NCBI GenBank assembly: GCA_963565915.1
Contig: OY751492.1
Span: forward strand, 4,774,001-4,838,000
Reading direction: 5' to 3'
DNA: 64,000 bases
DNA from: Entoloma clypeatum
Taxonomy: Eukaryota; Basidiomycota; Agaricomycetes; Agaricales; Entolomataceae
Under the pieces are notes generated by a model. The model ran no database searches. It saw nothing but the letters and a program-made list of their open reading frames with translations, and was not told where the DNA came from. Shown here piece by piece: positions 10,263 through 20,232 of this stretch. The position numbers and the translations under genes were made by a program. How positions within the stretch are numbered: the first letter of the stretch is position 1; each line of letters starts with the position of its first letter.

Positions 10263-11100
10263 TATCACTGAATTGTGAAAAAAGTGCACCTTAATAGAAA
10301 GTGAACCACATCACAGATGTCTCTCGTTTTTTGGAGGATTGAAATAGACATATATTTGAGTAATTTCAATGAAGGAATAGCCAAGATAATGCCTGGATCA
10401 ATAGATAGACACCAATCTCATCAAAACTCTGGCCACAAAATCATTAATATTGGTACATCTGTGGAACCAATTGATATTGTCTTTCTTTTCCCTTGTTTGG
10501 TTTATATGATGCCCGGATCAGTGGGTGGGCCCTAATCTCATCAACAGCCAAAACACCACAGAATCATGAATTCCACCACAACCGCTGCACAGATCTCTTT
10601 AGTCTCTTTTGCTCCTTTTTAAGTGTGTTTATGACTGTATTTGCACCATAGGAATAACATGGGTGATGTCTAATTCCAATTCTACATCATAGCCCTCTCA
10701 AAACCCCAAAGCACACAAAAGGCAATTTATTTCAGCATGACCATGGGACATATTCCTCTCATTCTACTTCTATGTTATTTAGAATGTATATATACAAATC
10801 TTCACCACAGGAATAAGCCTGGGGCTGCCTAGTCTTACCTGGGAAAATGTCAGCTCACCAGTCTGACACAAAAATGAGTGTACAATACTTTTGAGTACTC
10901 ACCACAAATAAGTTTAGTCACTTGACTTACTTACTTCCTACTTGAATCAACAAAGTACCATGTTATTTGACACATCCAAAATGCATTGCCTGGCCGAGGT
11001 TTGAACCTCAAGTTCAGGTTCGACTGTTCCCAAACCTGAACCTCCATATAAGGTTCAGTTTGGCTCAACATCGAATCTGAACCCCCAACCTGAGGTCAGG
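10263..11100. other. No gene; TTCAGGTTCGG-rich tail
   Basis: No recognisable ORF. From 10990 to 11130 the words AGGTTCAGGTTCGG and its complement recur, resembling the GGTTCG-rich subterminal zones near 42800 and 49030. It may be the eroded end of a non-autonomous DNA element. Confidence 0.35.
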
Positions 11101-11101
11101 T

Positions 11102-12230
11102 TCAGGTTCGGACCAGGTTCACAAGGTTCAGGAACTGGACTTCGGCCCGTCTAGGTGGTATGGGCAAAGTTGGGTGACAAGGGGGAGGTAGCTGTCCCTT
11201 GAAAAGTTTTGAGATCACAACTGGCGATGGAGAAAATGGAGCCCCATTCGGACGTGGGTGGCAGGTTGAGGTGGATGTGGATAGTGCCAGCTCTCTCCAG
11301 ATAAGGTCGGAGGAGACAAGAGATGGCGCAAGAGATAGAATGGCCCGCATGAATTGAGCCGGTATCGAAAGTGGTTCATACAGCCTGAATGTTGCCGGTG
11401 AAGATGTGAATCTCTGAAACATAGGGTGCAGTGGTGATGACTTTGTTAAGTCTGAGGAGGGTGGCGACGATGAGAGTCTCTGGAGTGAGGCTCCTACCTG
11501 CGCTTGCTCGGGTGAGTTGGGGTTCTTGGCAATCTGGGCCAAGATAGGAGGTGAAGCGGACCTCCGCTGCTGCTGACAACAAGGTCTTACCAACACAAGG
11601 CCGAGCTGCGATGGAAAAGGCCGCTTGATGGTTTTTGTCCTCTGCTGTGGTGAGGATGTCTTTGAGGAGGGTGTAGCATTCTTTGGTGTCATCGGCGTCT
11701 ACCCGTGGTGAGTCCCAGAATATGGATTCGTGGAAGAGGTCGAGGATACGGTTACCAGGGCGAGCTTCGTTACTGAGGTAGTCAGATCTTTCGAGTTTGA
11801 CGGTGGTCATAAGGTTTTGGATATCGACGACCAGGCTAAGTGTCTTTACCTCTGCTTTGAGTATGAGTTCGCAGACGACGGGGTGGGTGGTAGGGAGTTG
11901 GGCCGCTCTGATCCGAGAGCGTTGGACTAACTTGATGACATGCTGTCTAGCAGGCATGAACTCCTCCAGTAGGCGAGGGATTGAAAGCGCCAGTGATCCA
12001 TCTGGCAGTTCTGTAGTGGACTGAGTTCATGAGGTTGAAGGCAGTCTGGAGCTGAGGACCATTGTAGTACCAGAGTTGGCACCCATACATAAGGATCGGC
12101 ATGACGCACAACACGTATAGGAGGCATTTGAGGCGGGGAGGGAGACTGTGAGAGGAGTTGCCAAGGAGGAGGGGGATGGACATGAGCACCTTGGTGGTGT
12201 AGAAGCGTCTATGCTCGTTGAAGGTAAGAT
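11102..12230 (-). pseudogene. Tad-like non-LTR retrotransposon: RT C-terminus and RNase H (3' part)
   Basis: The 3' half of ORF2 of the non-LTR element continued at 18014-20232. Next to the copia insertion the minus strand reads TFNEHRRFYTTKVLMSIP, then PRLKCLLYVLCVMPILMYGCQLWYY and YRTARWITGAFNPSPTGGV, the thumb/connection region of fungal LINE RTs. Downstream come KLVQRSRIRAAQLPTTHP and an RNase H-like segment IHIFTGNIQAV, then a TGA at 11376-11378 where related proteins have Arg, then TTFDTGSIHAGHSIS. Frames are broken in several places. A poly-A or 3' repeat was not identified. Confidence 0.78.
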
Positions 12231-12540
12231 TGTTGAAGTTCCACCTGGGCGCTAGCCGCAAGTGTACTGAAGCAACCGGCTACAGTGGAAGTACTCTACG
12301 ATACCGTTCTGACCACTTACATAGGTTGGAGAGGGTGAGGCTGGTGAGAGCGGTTGAGGCTGGTAAGAGCGATGGAGGCGGTTAAGAGTCAAGAGACAAC
12401 TTGTTGATATTGACAGTTTCCTGGTCTTATATACCGTACTACTGTTTGTACCAACCAAACAAGTATGTAATGAAGATATGTAAAGGTCACGTGATGTAAT
12501 CTAATCTAATCTAATCTACGTGATGGGAAAAGTTTCAACA
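12231..12540 (-). repeat. 3' LTR of copia-1
   Basis: Bounded by TGTTGAAAC...GTTCCACC-CTTCAACA when read on the minus strand. It carries a TATATAAGACC promoter-like box and a TAATC-repeat microsatellite. The copy at 17704-18013 is identical by eye. Confidence 0.94.
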
Positions 12541-12550
12541 CCCCCCCATA
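12541..12550 (-). promoter_or_regulatory. Polypurine tract of copia-1
   Basis: On the minus strand TATGGGGGGG directly precedes the 3' LTR, the usual site of plus-strand priming. Confidence 0.75.
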
Positions 12551-12614
12551 TTTAGTACATACTTCTAAATACATCTTACTTTTTCCCACATATATATAGG
12601 TACTTTTGTTTCGC

Positions 12615-15600
12615 CTAGTTTTTTATCAGTCCGAAGTACGGGATAAACTTGGAAAAGAGGATTTTCCCCAGATTCTTAGTCAAAAGGTCTGCAGGGTTAT
12701 TCACTCCTTCGATGAATTCGACCGTAATAATTCCTTCGGAGACTTTTTCTCTGACGAAGTGGAATCGCACGTCAATGTGCTTGGATCGCTTCTCAGTTAC
12801 AGGGTTGGATGCGATAAAGACGGAGCCGTTGTTATCTCCGTAGATCGGTACTGACCCGATCTGCATTCCAAGTTCGGCAAGCATGCTTCTCAGCCATGTT
12901 GCTGCGCGACTGCAATCTGATAGCGCCATATACTCTGCTTCTGTAGAAGAGAGGGCGATGGTCTTTTGCACCGATGATACCCATGTTATCGCTCCAGACG
13001 CCAGTGATATGAAGAAGCCGGTGGTAGACCTTCTCGTGTTTTCATCTGACGCCCAGTCGGAGTCTGTGAATGCATAGATCCCTTTTCCTGAGTCCCCATC
13101 ATACATGATCGCGTAATTTTTTGTTGCCTTCAAATATCTGCAAATATCCCTAGCCACCTCTAAATGGCGTTTGGTGGGATTTGCGGAAAATTGGGACATT
13201 TTGATTACAGCAAAGCAGATGTCAGGCCTCGTTCCAATCATCAGATATAGGAGTGATCCGATGACGGATTGGTACTTAGATCGGAGTTCTGCATTGGGTT
13301 CATCTTCGGACGCCATGGGTTTGTAGCCCGTAGGGAGTGGGGTATGGGTGGCATTAGATTCGCTCATCCCCATGCGTGCCAGAATTTTTTCAAGGTAAGG
13401 TACTTGATCAATGAAGATCCTCTTCCCACGTTGCCTTATTTGGATTGAGAGAAATTCCTTTGGTTCCCCATCGGGCACTAGGTGACCTAGGTCCCTACAT
13501 TCCCATGTTGTCATGAAGGCCTTCTTCTTTTCTAGCGTATATTCCCGGTTTGTGCCGAGAAAAGCAGAGTCGTCGACATAGATGACGGCAATTACAATTT
13601 CCCCGTTGGTACTTTTGTGAATGAATACTCCCGCATCGGAGTGAAGCCGGACAAAGCCGAGCTTTTTCATGGAGGAATCAAGTTCCCTCCACCAGGCTAA
13701 TGCGGCCTGCTTAAGTCCATATAGAGCTTTGAATAGTTGGTACACGAGGTGTTCTTTCCCTTTTACTATGTAGCCCTCAGGCTGTCGCATATAGATGACT
13801 TCACGGAGCGTTCCATAGAGGAAGGCTGATGAGACGTCCAATAGAGTCATGAACCACCCTTCAAGGGCTGTCAATGCCAGTATTAGCCGGACGGTTTCAT
13901 ATCTTACGACTGGTGAGAAGATCTGATCAAAGTCGATCCCTTCTACCTGTGAGAAGCCTTTTGCGACGAGGCGCGCTTTCAGACGCCCGTCGGACTTTTC
14001 GTTGTAAACCCATTTGTTCCTTAGAGCTTTCCTCCCTGCAGGCAGGGGTACTAACTCCGTGATCACCCCGCGGCGTTTGAGCATGTCTAGCTCTTTACGT
14101 TCAGCCGCATACCAGTCTTCTTTATTTGGAAGAGGGTATATGTCTTTATGGGACATGTCGACAATGCCAACTTGGACTGATATTGCCTCCATCAGGAGGT
14201 CATTCATCCATGCCGTTTGACCGCCCAGTCTCCGTCTTCGATCTAATTTTTCAAGATCAGACGCTGGAGTGTCTTCCCCATAGATGCTTCCTGGCATCTT
14301 TCGAACTCGTCGTTCCCTGATCGGTCGATCTGGTACTTGCTCGGGTTCCGGAGTGGGTACTCGCGGTTCGTCATCAGGCTCACTGGCAGGCAAATCGTTG
14401 TCTGATTCAGGTTGATCCTGTTCAATGGGAAATGGGTCATGAGGTGTTTCGTTGTGACTTTCGTCGTCGTTGCTGCCAGGGATGAGATCCTCAAACTCAT
14501 CAGCCGGCTCTGGGTTTTCCATTTCTGGATGGTTTTCTGGCAAAGGGTCGATGTGGCATCTAGGGTACTTGCTTTCATCAAAGATAGCTTTCCCACCCAT
14601 GAAAATCGTGTTGGTCTCAGGATCCATGAAGCGGTATCCTTTGACCCCTGGTTTTGATCCGAGATAAATCATCAATCGAGATCTTGACTCCAGGGAGTTT
14701 CTGCGTTTTTCTTTTGGGATATATACGTATGCTTGGCATCCGAAGACTCTGACGCTAGACATGTCGGGGATCTCATTGGTTACCCTGAAGTGAGGGGTTT
14801 TCCATTCAAGACGCTGCATGGGGGTTCTGTTGTAGAGAAATGCTGCGTGTTCCAAACAGAATTCCCACCACATGGGCGGTAAGCATGCATCGAAGCGCAA
14901 TGCCTGAGATTTTTCCCATAGTGTTCGATTGATCCTTTCTGCTCTACCATTCTGCTGGTGCTGATATGGGAGCGTGACATCGATCAGAATTCCATGATCG
15001 GCAAGTACATCCTTGTATTCGTTAAATTCTCCACCTCCATCAACCCGCCACTTTTTAGGGGTAGCGGCAAATTGATTCTGGATCATCGCAAGGAATTGTT
15101 TCAGCGCCGTGATGGCGCCTGACTTCTTCCTAAGCAAGACGACCCAGACATGGGATGAAAAATCGTCCAAAAAGGTAAGGAAATATTTGTACTTATGGTA
15201 CGATGCCGTGGATATCTGCTTCAAATCCGAATGGATCAAATCAAAGGGTTTGACAGCCCTTGTCATCGAGTTAGGATAAGATTGATTCGGCATTTTCCCT
15301 TTGAGGCACCCCGTGCAGCTTTCCTGTGATTTCTCACGTACTAACGTCCTGGGTACTCCTTTGGTACTAGTGGGAATTTTATTAAGCGCCTGGTTATTTG
15401 GGTGGCCAAGACGTTTATGCCAGGTTTCAACAGTGATTTCGCTAGAGATCGCGTGGATTTGGTCATAGCGTATTTCAGTGTCTAACCAGTAAATGGTTTG
15501 TCCGATGAAATGAGGCGAAAACTGTATTTTGTTCAGCCCTTTAGAGATATTAATTTCTCCGCGCATTCCATCAACTTTGTAACCATGGTTAAGGAAGACG

Positions 15601-17342
15601 CCTAGAGACAATAGACGTGTGTCCATATCCGGAATATAAAATACCGGTCGTAGGAGATGGGTTTTAGTTTCCCCATTCAGGGTATGCCGTACTGGAACGG
15701 CCCCAACTCCGAGAATTTCCAGTTTCTTTCCCTTTGCAGCTGTTTGGACAAATCGCTTAGCCTTGAGAGGCCTGTAATACGCGAAGTCTTTGAACTCATG
15801 GGTAAAGTGTAATGATGCGCCGGAATCTAAGATCCACTGAGCGCGTTCTTTCTCTTTGCAGTGTGTGCAGGACGCAAAATGTTTGGTATATTTTTTGTAC
15901 AGATCATCGCTAAAGAGATCTATACTATCTGCATCGGTACTAGCTAATATATATTCAAACGTCTGTGCGTGATTATTAGCATTTCCCATTTGGTCAAGTT
16001 TGAGAGAAGAATGTGACGAACCGTCAAGTTCGATCAGTCCATCTTCGAATTGTTCCGGCCCCATCCGCTCGCTTTGATGATCTATGTCCATCATTTTCAG
16101 TGATTCTTCTATCGACGGGGCTACGCGACGCTGTTTAGCCGGCCTTTCGTCGATGTCAGGAATGATGGTGTCTAGGATACGAAGATTCGATCCTGAGGGG
16201 CGAGCACCAATACCGCGTGCGAGTTTGCGGACATGGTCGTTCTTTTTCCACACGGACGGTTTTCCAGAAGGAAGCCCGGTGTACTGTGACGGAGGGGGGT
16301 TCATTCGCTGAAGGAGCGACTGCATCCTTGCGGAATCGGGCTGTGCGGTACTTGTCGTTTTCCCGCGACCAGTGACAGTGGTGAAGGATGGCGGCGGAAG
16401 AGGAGGGAAGTGGATGGCGGGAGCAACAAACTCGACCGTTTCCTCCACATGTTCGGACGCGTTGTCCGCAGTGTTGGCGCTTTTCTTTTGATTGCGCCAG
16501 CGTCCCTTTCCCTTCTTCTTCTCAGAAGCGGTACTTGGGTCGGCCGAGTTAGGCTGCTCGTCAGCATCGTTCTGCGAGGTACTCGGCTTTTGCTGCCTTT
16601 CCCATTTGGGGTCCTGCCCCTTGCGCTTTGTCCCGGAGATTTTCCGGGCCTGCTCATTGGACGTACGAGTAGACCCGACCGAATACTTGCGCCTGTATTC
16701 CGAGATGATGCTATCGGCGACGGCCTTGTAGGTGAAATCGTCGGCGTCATAGACCTGGAAAAGGGCGGTGGAGAGTGACGACCAGGCGTCGGGGATTGCA
16801 TTGGCCAGGATCATTGCCTGCATCAGATCGGGAACGACAAACTTTGAATCGGCGAGCCGGGCGAAAAGAGACCCCAGGCGTTCAATCTCAGGCACGGGGT
16901 CGCGCCCAGAGAGCTTGTAGGTGGCGGCGGCCTTGAAGTCGCCGAAGATGACGGCCGGGGATACCTTGGAGTAGTTATCTTTTAGCTCGCTCCATGCGTC
17001 AAGTGCCGAGGTGCTATCCTTGATGTGGCGTCTGATCGCCTCAGAGACTTTCAGGCGTATCGCACCGAGAGCCACGTCATCGTCCCTGATCCAGGCTTTT
17101 TCCTCCTTACGGAAGCCGGGCTGGTCGACCGTGGTAGTCAGTACGGGGGGAGCAGCGGCGGTGGGACCGGGAGTGGAGACCGTAGTGGTGAAGTCGGCGA
17201 TCACAGGACGAGTGATGTCGCCGGAGACGATGCGCCAGACTCCTTGATGGAGGAGGTAGGACTTCATTTTCTCAGCCCAGCTTTGGTAGTCGATGCCGTC
17301 AAAGGCGGTGATGGTGTCCATGGCGGAGCGAGAGGTAGACAT
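12615..17342 (-). CDS. copia-1 Gag-Pol polyprotein (1575 aa)
   Basis: Single-ORF polyprotein. Gag (about residues 10-230) has the UBN2/DUF4219-like start FDGIDYQSWAEKMKSYLL; I see no CCHC knuckle, only a Lys-rich stretch near 240-290. Protease at about 503 (WILDSGASLHFTH). GAG pre-integrase at about 640 (WHKRLGHPNNQAL...CTGCLKGK). Integrase core SDLKQISTASYHKYKYFL, FLDDFSSHVW, WRVDGGGEFNEY and QHQQNGRAERINR. RT from about 1115 (KARLVAKGFSQVEG, LLDVSSAFLYG, active site IYVDDSAF near 1255). RNase H from about 1420 (YAFTDSDWASDENTRRS, SSTEAEYMALS, DNNGSVFIASNP, KHIDVRFHFV). All catalytic blocks look intact, and the length is full for the family. The ATG at 17342 is 362 bases inside the LTR edge. 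Confidence 0.95.
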   Translation of the reverse strand: MSTSRSAMDTITAFDGIDYQSWAEKMKSYLLHQGVWRIVSGDITRPVIADFTTTVSTPGPTAAAPPVLTTTVDQPGFRKEEKAWIRDDDVALGAIRLKVSEAIRRHIKDSTSALDAWSELKDNYSKVSPAVIFGDFKAAATYKLSGRDPVPEIERLGSLFARLADSKFVVPDLMQAMILANAIPDAWSSLSTALFQVYDADDFTYKAVADSIISEYRRKYSVGSTRTSNEQARKISGTKRKGQDPKWERQQKPSTSQNDADEQPNSADPSTASEKKKGKGRWRNQKKSANTADNASEHVEETVEFVAPAIHFPPLPPPSFTTVTGRGKTTSTAQPDSARMQSLLQRMNPPPSQYTGLPSGKPSVWKKNDHVRKLARGIGARPSGSNLRILDTIIPDIDERPAKQRRVAPSIEESLKMMDIDHQSERMGPEQFEDGLIELDGSSHSSLKLDQMGNANNHAQTFEYILASTDADSIDLFSDDLYKKYTKHFASCTHCKEKERAQWILDSGASLHFTHEFKDFAYYRPLKAKRFVQTAAKGKKLEILGVGAVPVRHTLNGETKTHLLRPVFYIPDMDTRLLSLGVFLNHGYKVDGMRGEINISKGLNKIQFSPHFIGQTIYWLDTEIRYDQIHAISSEITVETWHKRLGHPNNQALNKIPTSTKGVPRTLVREKSQESCTGCLKGKMPNQSYPNSMTRAVKPFDLIHSDLKQISTASYHKYKYFLTFLDDFSSHVWVVLLRKKSGAITALKQFLAMIQNQFAATPKKWRVDGGGEFNEYKDVLADHGILIDVTLPYQHQQNGRAERINRTLWEKSQALRFDACLPPMWWEFCLEHAAFLYNRTPMQRLEWKTPHFRVTNEIPDMSSVRVFGCQAYVYIPKEKRRNSLESRSRLMIYLGSKPGVKGYRFMDPETNTIFMGGKAIFDESKYPRCHIDPLPENHPEMENPEPADEFEDLIPGSNDDESHNETPHDPFPIEQDQPESDNDLPASEPDDEPRVPTPEPEQVPDRPIRERRVRKMPGSIYGEDTPASDLEKLDRRRRLGGQTAWMNDLLMEAISVQVGIVDMSHKDIYPLPNKEDWYAAERKELDMLKRRGVITELVPLPAGRKALRNKWVYNEKSDGRLKARLVAKGFSQVEGIDFDQIFSPVVRYETVRLILALTALEGWFMTLLDVSSAFLYGTLREVIYMRQPEGYIVKGKEHLVYQLFKALYGLKQAALAWWRELDSSMKKLGFVRLHSDAGVFIHKSTNGEIVIAVIYVDDSAFLGTNREYTLEKKKAFMTTWECRDLGHLVPDGEPKEFLSIQIRQRGKRIFIDQVPYLEKILARMGMSESNATHTPLPTGYKPMASEDEPNAELRSKYQSVIGSLLYLMIGTRPDICFAVIKMSQFSANPTKRHLEVARDICRYLKATKNYAIMYDGDSGKGIYAFTDSDWASDENTRRSTTGFFISLASGAITWVSSVQKTIALSSTEAEYMALSDCSRAATWLRSMLAELGMQIGSVPIYGDNNGSVFIASNPVTEKRSKHIDVRFHFVREKVSEGIITVEFIEGVNNPADLLTKNLGKILFSKFIPYFGLIKN

Positions 17343-17691
17343 TGTGAATGAATCTAAAAAGGGTTCTCAATCAGTGATGTGTTATGAATATGATTCGAGA
17401 AAGCAATTGAATGATTCCTTGTGACATATTCCCTTGAGGAATAGCGGTTATAGGAAAACCCTTTATATGTCAGAAACGTATAAGGTGCGATCAACGTTTC
17501 CACATGGAGTGTACTATGTCAATCCCCTTAGGGACGAATCATGACAGGTACTTGTCGTAATGACGTTCCCAGGTTCATATGTGAAGAAGTAAGACTCAGA
17601 ACCTAGATCTTTCGATCGGTTCCTTGCCAACCAGGGTAGAGTGGGCAGGTACTCGCTGTTGCCAGCGTTTCCCAGGTCCCTCTGCTATCCG

Positions 17692-17703
17692 GGGCCCATA
17701 ACC
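17692..17703 (-). promoter_or_regulatory. copia-1 primer binding site (half-tRNA-iMet type)
   Basis: Abutting the 5' LTR the minus strand reads GGTTATGGGCCC. This is complementary to the anticodon stem-loop GGGCCCAUAACC of eukaryotic initiator tRNA-Met, not to a tRNA 3' end. Drosophila copia and yeast Ty5 are known to use such half-tRNA primers. The family assignment is by inference. Confidence 0.7.
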
Positions 17704-18013
17704 TGTTGAAGTTCCACCTGGGCGCTAGCCGCAAGTGTACTGAAGCAACCGGCTACAGTGGAAGTACTCTACGATACCGTTCTGACCACTTACATAGGTT
17801 GGAGAGGGTGAGGCTGGTGAGAGCGGTTGAGGCTGGTAAGAGCGATGGAGGCGGTTAAGAGTCAAGAGACAACTTGTTGATATTGACAGTTTCCTGGTCT
17901 TATATACCGTACTACTGTTTGTACCAACCAAACAAGTATGTAATGAAGATATGTAAAGGTCACGTGATGTAATCTAATCTAATCTAATCTACGTGATGGG
18001 AAAAGTTTCAACA
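17704..18013 (-). repeat. 5' LTR of copia-1
   Basis: 310 bp, identical by eye to 12231-12540. On the minus strand it starts TGTTGAAACTTTTCC and ends GGAACTTCAACA. Confidence 0.94.
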
Positions 18014-19275
18014 AAGATGATGGTCGAAGAAGAACCCAAGGTAGCGCCAGAAGGCTTTGACTTGGAGGGGAGGTTGGCCGAGTAATCGGACAATGGGGTA
18101 CGATGGAGAGACGGTTTGGGTGAAGAACATGAGTTCATCTTTCGTCGGTTTGGTGGCTAGCCCCATGTCAATGAGGATGCCGTCAATAGCCTTTCGATCA
18201 GTTCGCAAGTGGAAGCCAATAGCATCGAGGTCGGATGATTGTGCAATGAGCATACCGTCATCTACAAAGGAGAACAGGTCCAAATACTTCGCGTGCCCAC
18301 GCATGTAGAAGAGCTTGAGAGCCGGTGAGAGATAGATGCCGGACAGGATGGGGGAGAGCACCGAGCCTTGACCCACACCAAAGAGGATGTCATAGAGGTC
18401 TGAGACATTCTGTCCTGAGACAAAACAAGTAGATTGTCCATGGAGATATGATTTGAAGAACTTACTCAAGGCGGCCGAAAACCCCAGCCGCCGTAGTACT
18501 CCTAGCAAAAATTGATGGTCCAGAGAAGGGAAGAATTGCGCAATGTCGAAGGCCACGACCCCCATGTCACGTTTCTTTGCCCATCTATTCCAGACTCTGT
18601 GTGTTATGATGATGTCAGCATCAGTTGTAGATCTATAGCGGAGCCCGCCAAACTGATATTTGTGGACTAGGCTGTACTTGGCGCACTTGAACTGCATTCA
18701 ATTGGCGATGACTTTCTCAATAATCTTGGCCACCGTGTTAAGGAGGACAATGGGTCTGAAAGACTTGGGGATTCTTTGGAATGATAACCGTGACGGAAAC
18801 TTTGAAAGCTGCTGGCCAACAAGAATAATCTATGCAGGTGTTAGCTAAGGCAGTGATACATTTCAACACTTCATCTTTGTGGAGGAGACGTTTGAGAAGA
18901 GCCCATGAGACATGGTCCGGACCAGGGGCCAATTTTGGGTTGCATTTGAGGACAAGGGAGATGATTTCAGGACTGGTAATCAGCAGCCAGTCACAAATGG
19001 GTTCTTGTGGAATTTCATTGAGGATTTCCATTTTGGGAGAGTTTGGAGGAGGTGTATGAAAGGCCATATCAGAAGCGTCAAACATGTCATTAGAAGAGTT
19101 GAGAATGTCACTATTGGCCCCCTTCAAATTTGCAAGGGGGTCTGAGCGACGGGGCTTGTGCCAGTCCATAAGAGACCAGGGGTTTTTTTGAGAGAGGGCG
19201 ATGGTTTCAATCTTCTCCTGGAAGAAGTCGTGTTTAGCCTCGCGGATGACCGACCGAAGATTTTTGTAGTCGACC
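18014..19275 (-). pseudogene. Tad-like LINE ORF2: reverse transcriptase domain
   Basis: Continuation of ORF2 after the endonuclease. N-terminal RT blocks KCNPKLAPGPDHVSWALLKR and KVSVTVIIPKN lie at 18750-18960. After a frameshift near 18760 and a TGA at 18698-18700, palm motifs follow: GVVAFDIAQFFPSLDHQFL, GVGQGSVLSPILSGIYLSP and the catalytic FSFVDDGMLIAQ at about 18245. The sequence then runs to RYLGFFFDHHL, where copia-1 is inserted; the rest is at 11102-12230. The TGA replaces an Arg expected by the frame (CGA to TGA). It would copy element RNA at a nicked target, but is inactive here. Confidence 0.85.
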
Positions 19276-20232
19276 TGCGCCCTTGACTGGACAAGAGTGG
19301 GTGTCCCAGTTTACAGACAGGGCCATTTGGAGGTTGGTAGCAGCAGACTCGACATCCTGGGCTGAAGCATAGGAGTCTGGGACCTGGCTAAAGGCGACTA
19401 GGAGGCCTGCAATATATGCTTCGTAAGTTTTAAGGGGAACAATCTGTCTGACCAATGGCTGATAAAGAGTCGAGGGGAGATAGACTGTCAGAGAAATGTG
19501 ATCGGAGCTGTCGTGCTCAAATGGGCAAAGAAATCTGTCACACTTCCTGGGCCTGTTGGCCGGGAGGAAGACGAGATCGAGTGTGGAAGGCCAGTGGAGG
19601 GGGTTGTCCGGGATCCGCGTAGGAGGGTCAGTATTTGTTCTGCTGAATGTGAGGTCGAACGAGGAAGCAACTTGCATGAGGTCTGTAGAGAGACTTGAAG
19701 AATGGGTGACTGCAACGTCCCAGAGGGTGGACGGGCAGTTGAAGTCGCCGCCAAGAAAGATGATGGGAGAAGGGAGTGTATGGGCATTCCGAGTGAGCCA
19801 TTTGATGGCTGACCCAGAAGCATCCGAGTAGACATTGATGAGGTAGACCTGCCGGGATTTGGTGGGCCATAATGAGAGGATTTGAATGTCTGTAGGGGCA
19901 TTGAATTCATAGTGAAACACTGGGTGGAGATGCGAGATGTGAGTGTTGATGTAGGCAACCATGTGGGCTGAGGCGTCAGAAGTGGAAGCATCGGAGCAAG
20001 TCCAGGATGGGTGTCGAGGATACCAATAGATAGGGCTGCCCTCTTTGGAGGAAGTGGAAACCGTGTAACAGGCAAGATACTTGATAGGTTCTTGGACAAA
20101 ATAGATATCAATATCTTCACTGTGTCTAGCAAGGAAAGATTCAATGATTGTATTAGTTCTTTGAACATTATGAGTACGTAACTTAAGGGAGACCAGCTTG
20201 TCCACGTCAGGCCCTGCGGTTGTATCAACCAT
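19234..20232 (-). pseudogene. Tad-like LINE ORF2: AP-like endonuclease domain
   Basis: ORF2 starts at ATG 20232-20230. Endonuclease/exonuclease/phosphatase motifs are visible: KLRTHNVQRTN, IDIYFVQEPIKY (catalytic Glu), VYLINVYSDASGS, IIFLGGDFNCPSTLWD, PSTLDLVFLP and HDSSDHISLTV (terminal SDH). The start overlaps the ORF1 stop by 8 nt in another frame, suggesting coupled translation. A one-base frameshift near 19275 ends this ORF at 19234 and separates it from the RT. Without it the reading continues into VDYKNLRSVIREAKHDFF. Confidence 0.85.

Larger units (their letters stand above)
12231..18013 (-). mobile_element. Intact Ty1/copia element (copia-1, 5783 bp)
   Basis: Two 310-bp LTRs (12231-12540 and 17704-18013) look identical base for base, and the direct target duplication AAGAT is exact (12226-12230 and 18014-18018). 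It has a primer site next to the 5' LTR, a polypurine tract next to the 3' LTR, and one uninterrupted 1575-codon ORF. It sits inside the RT of a Tad-like LINE: joining the flanks restores the RT frame from LGFFFDHHL into TFNEHRRFYT. Identical LTRs imply very recent insertion, and the element is potentially active. Confidence 0.95.
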
